DNA of 64,000 nt from Sphingomonas aracearum (lineage in GTDB: Bacteria > Pseudomonadota > Alphaproteobacteria > Sphingomonadales > Sphingomonadaceae), in assembly GCF_003345355.1 (NCBI RefSeq), contig NZ_QQNB01000001.1, forward strand, positions 620,001 to 684,000. Direction: 5' to 3'. Below are positions 62,690 through 64,000 of the stretch, piece after piece (positions within the stretch are counted from its first letter, which is position 1; each line of letters begins with the position of its first letter). Under the pieces are notes generated by a model. That model searched no databases, was not told where the DNA came from, and worked only from the letters and a program-made list of their open reading frames with translations. The position numbers were made by a program, and so were the translations under genes.

Positions 62690-64000
62690 TCACTCCACCT
62701 GCGTCTCGCCGGTGCCGCCCTCGCGCACCACCGTCTTCAGGTTCATGAATTCGTGCAGCCCGTACGGCCCCAGCTCGCGCCCATGGCCGGACCGCTTCAC
62801 CCCGCCGAACGGCGCTTCGGGTGCGCTGGACAGCATCTGGTTCACCGCGGTCATCCCCGCCTCCACATCGCGCACGAACCGCTCCTGCTCGGCGGCGTCG
62901 TTCGTCCACACCGAGGAGCCGAGCCCGAACGGCACGTCGTTGGCCAGCCGGACCGCCTCGTCCACATCCCCGGCGCGGAACACCATGGCGACCGGCCCGA
63001 ACAGCTCTTCCTTCGCGACCGCATGCTCCACCGGCACGTCGACCAGGATGCCGGCCGACATGAAGGCGCCCGCACCGGGCAGCGCCTCGCCGCCGAACAG
63101 CAGCCGCCCGCCCTCGCGCCGGATCATGTCGAGCTGGCCCAGCACCGTCTCGCGCTGCTCCTCGCTGGACAGCGGCCCCATGTCGGTGCCCTCGTCCATC
63201 GGGTCGCCGGCCTTCACCGCCTGCATCCCGGCCGAGAACTTCTCTAGGAAGGCGTCGTACACATCGGCATGGACGATCATCCGCTTGGCGCAGATGCACG
63301 ACTGGCCGGTGTTCTGCACCCGCGCGGTCACCGCCGCCTTGACCGCCGCGTCCAGGTCGGCGGAGGGCATGACGATGAACGGGTCCGATCCGCCCAGCTC
63401 CAGCACCACCTTCTTCAGCGCGCGACCCGCCGCCTCCGCCACCTTGATCCCCGCCCCTTCCGATCCGGTCAGCGTCACCGCGACGATCCGGTCGTCGGCG
63501 ATCAGCGCATCCACCTTGTCCGATCGGATCGCCAGGTTCTGGAACAGGCCCTCGGGCGCGCCCGCCGCCAGCATCGTCTCCTCCAGCGCCGCCGCCACGC
63601 CCTGTACCGAGGAGGCATGTTTCAGCAGGCCGACATTGCCCGCCATGATCGTCGGCGCGGCAAAGCGCACCACCTGCCAATAGGGGAAGTTCCACGGCAT
63701 GATCGCCAGCACCGGCCCCATCGGCAGCCACCGCGCGGTCGCCGTGCCGGTGGAGACCGCGAAGGTGCGGTCTTCCAGCATCGCGGGTCCCGCCTCCGCA
63801 TAGTGGCGGAAGGCGGCGGCGCATTTCTCCACCTCCGCCACCGCGGACTTCAGCGTCTTGCCCATCTCCCGCGTGGCGATTTCCGCCAGCCGCTGCTTGT
63901 CCGCCTCGAACCGGTCGGCGATCCGCTCCAGCAAGGCCGTCCGCTCGGCAAGGCCGGTCACGCGCCACGCGCGAAACGTCGCCGCCGCCCGTGCGAGCTT
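62690..64000 (-). CDS. Aldehyde dehydrogenase, succinate-semialdehyde dehydrogenase-like (cut by window end)
   Basis: The last 436 residues of an NAD(P)-dependent aldehyde dehydrogenase; the frame stays open to base 64000, so the N-terminus lies outside. The catalytic residues are in VLELGGSDPFIV (Glu) and NTGQSCICAKR (Cys). The substrate/cofactor loop PMGPVLAIMPWNFPYW and the end PFGGVKRSGHGRELG are intact. The pattern PWNFPYWQVVRFAAPTIMAG resembles succinate-semialdehyde dehydrogenases. It converges on the acyl-CoA ligase gene. Confidence 0.93.
   Translation of the reverse strand, partial: KLARAAATFRAWRVTGLAERTALLERIADRFEADKQRLAEIATREMGKTLKSAVAEVEKCAAAFRHYAEAGPAMLEDRTFAVSTGTATARWLPMGPVLAIMPWNFPYWQVVRFAAPTIMAGNVGLLKHASSVQGVAAALEETMLAAGAPEGLFQNLAIRSDKVDALIADDRIVAVTLTGSEGAGIKVAEAAGRALKKVVLELGGSDPFIVMPSADLDAAVKAAVTARVQNTGQSCICAKRMIVHADVYDAFLEKFSAGMQAVKAGDPMDEGTDMGPLSSEEQRETVLGQLDMIRREGGRLLFGGEALPGAGAFMSAGILVDVPVEHAVAKEELFGPVAMVFRAGDVDEAVRLANDVPFGLGSSVWTNDAAEQERFVRDVEAGMTAVNQMLSSAPEAPFGGVKRSGHGRELGPYGLHEFMNLKTVVREGGTGETQVE

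Overview
The window is a gene-dense, high-GC chromosomal segment that reads as a free-living alphaproteobacterium of the sphingomonad group (Sphingomonas or a close relative). This rests on the order atpH-A-G-D-C with a very short epsilon subunit, the rplY-pth-ychF neighbourhood, Tad/Cpa pilus genes, paired DUF1254/DUF1214 genes, and several families of palindromic intergenic repeats typical of sphingomonads. There is no prophage, integrated plasmid, CRISPR array, rRNA or tRNA that I can recognise. The genus is an inference from gene content, not a measured assignment.

Layout. 1-11.2 kb holds housekeeping and stress genes: the end of glutathione synthetase, DedA, a glycine-zipper protein, xerC, a GAF-PAS-GGDEF cyclase, priA, a small unknown gene, a secreted trypsin-like protease, a CPBP membrane protease, ada, and a MarR regulator with a likely operator. 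11.3-16.7 kb is the F1 ATP synthase operon, interrupted between atpG and atpD by an AT-richer gene that looks like the DUF6232 family. 16.7-25.4 kb carries cpaF, an aspartyl protease with a PDZ domain, a membrane glycosyltransferase, and a polyhydroxyalkanoate group (phaR, a short PhaC-like protein, a thiolase) followed by a SIMPL protein. 25.4-27.4 kb has an FAD oxidoreductase and a hydrolase on the minus strand. 27.4-34.8 kb is the main pilus operon (prepilin peptidase, cpaB, cpaC, cpaD, cpaE, tadB, tadC). Its motor ATPase lies 10 kb away and no pilin gene was seen.

34.9-42.8 kb: DUF983, the DUF1254/DUF1214 pair, pyruvate phosphate dikinase, and glyQ-glyS. The glyS gene has two mobile palindromes inserted in frame. 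42.9-50.3 kb: two tandem TraB/GumN proteins, an aldo/keto reductase, rplY, pth, a promoter followed by an unidentified structured RNA candidate, a 2OG-oxygenase-like protein, a 52-residue protein and ychF. 50.3-64 kb: a small unknown gene, an ectonucleotide-pyrophosphatase-like lipoprotein, a MaoC hydratase, isocitrate lyase with an upstream palindrome, a nucleosidase, a YihY/BrkB membrane protein, an M48 protease with a DsbA-like partner, an ABC-2 exporter, an acyl-CoA ligase, and an aldehyde dehydrogenase cut by the window edge.

Functional links. Acetyl-CoA and fatty-acid metabolism recurs: thiolase, PhaR and PhaC-like protein, acyl-CoA ligase, MaoC hydratase, isocitrate lyase and pyruvate phosphate dikinase would together support storage and reuse of C2 units. 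Envelope functions (pilus, proteases, DsbA, membrane transport) form the second theme. The least explained items are the candidate structured RNA at 47.36-47.71 kb, the intruder gene in the ATP synthase operon, and the palindromes that have become protein-coding.
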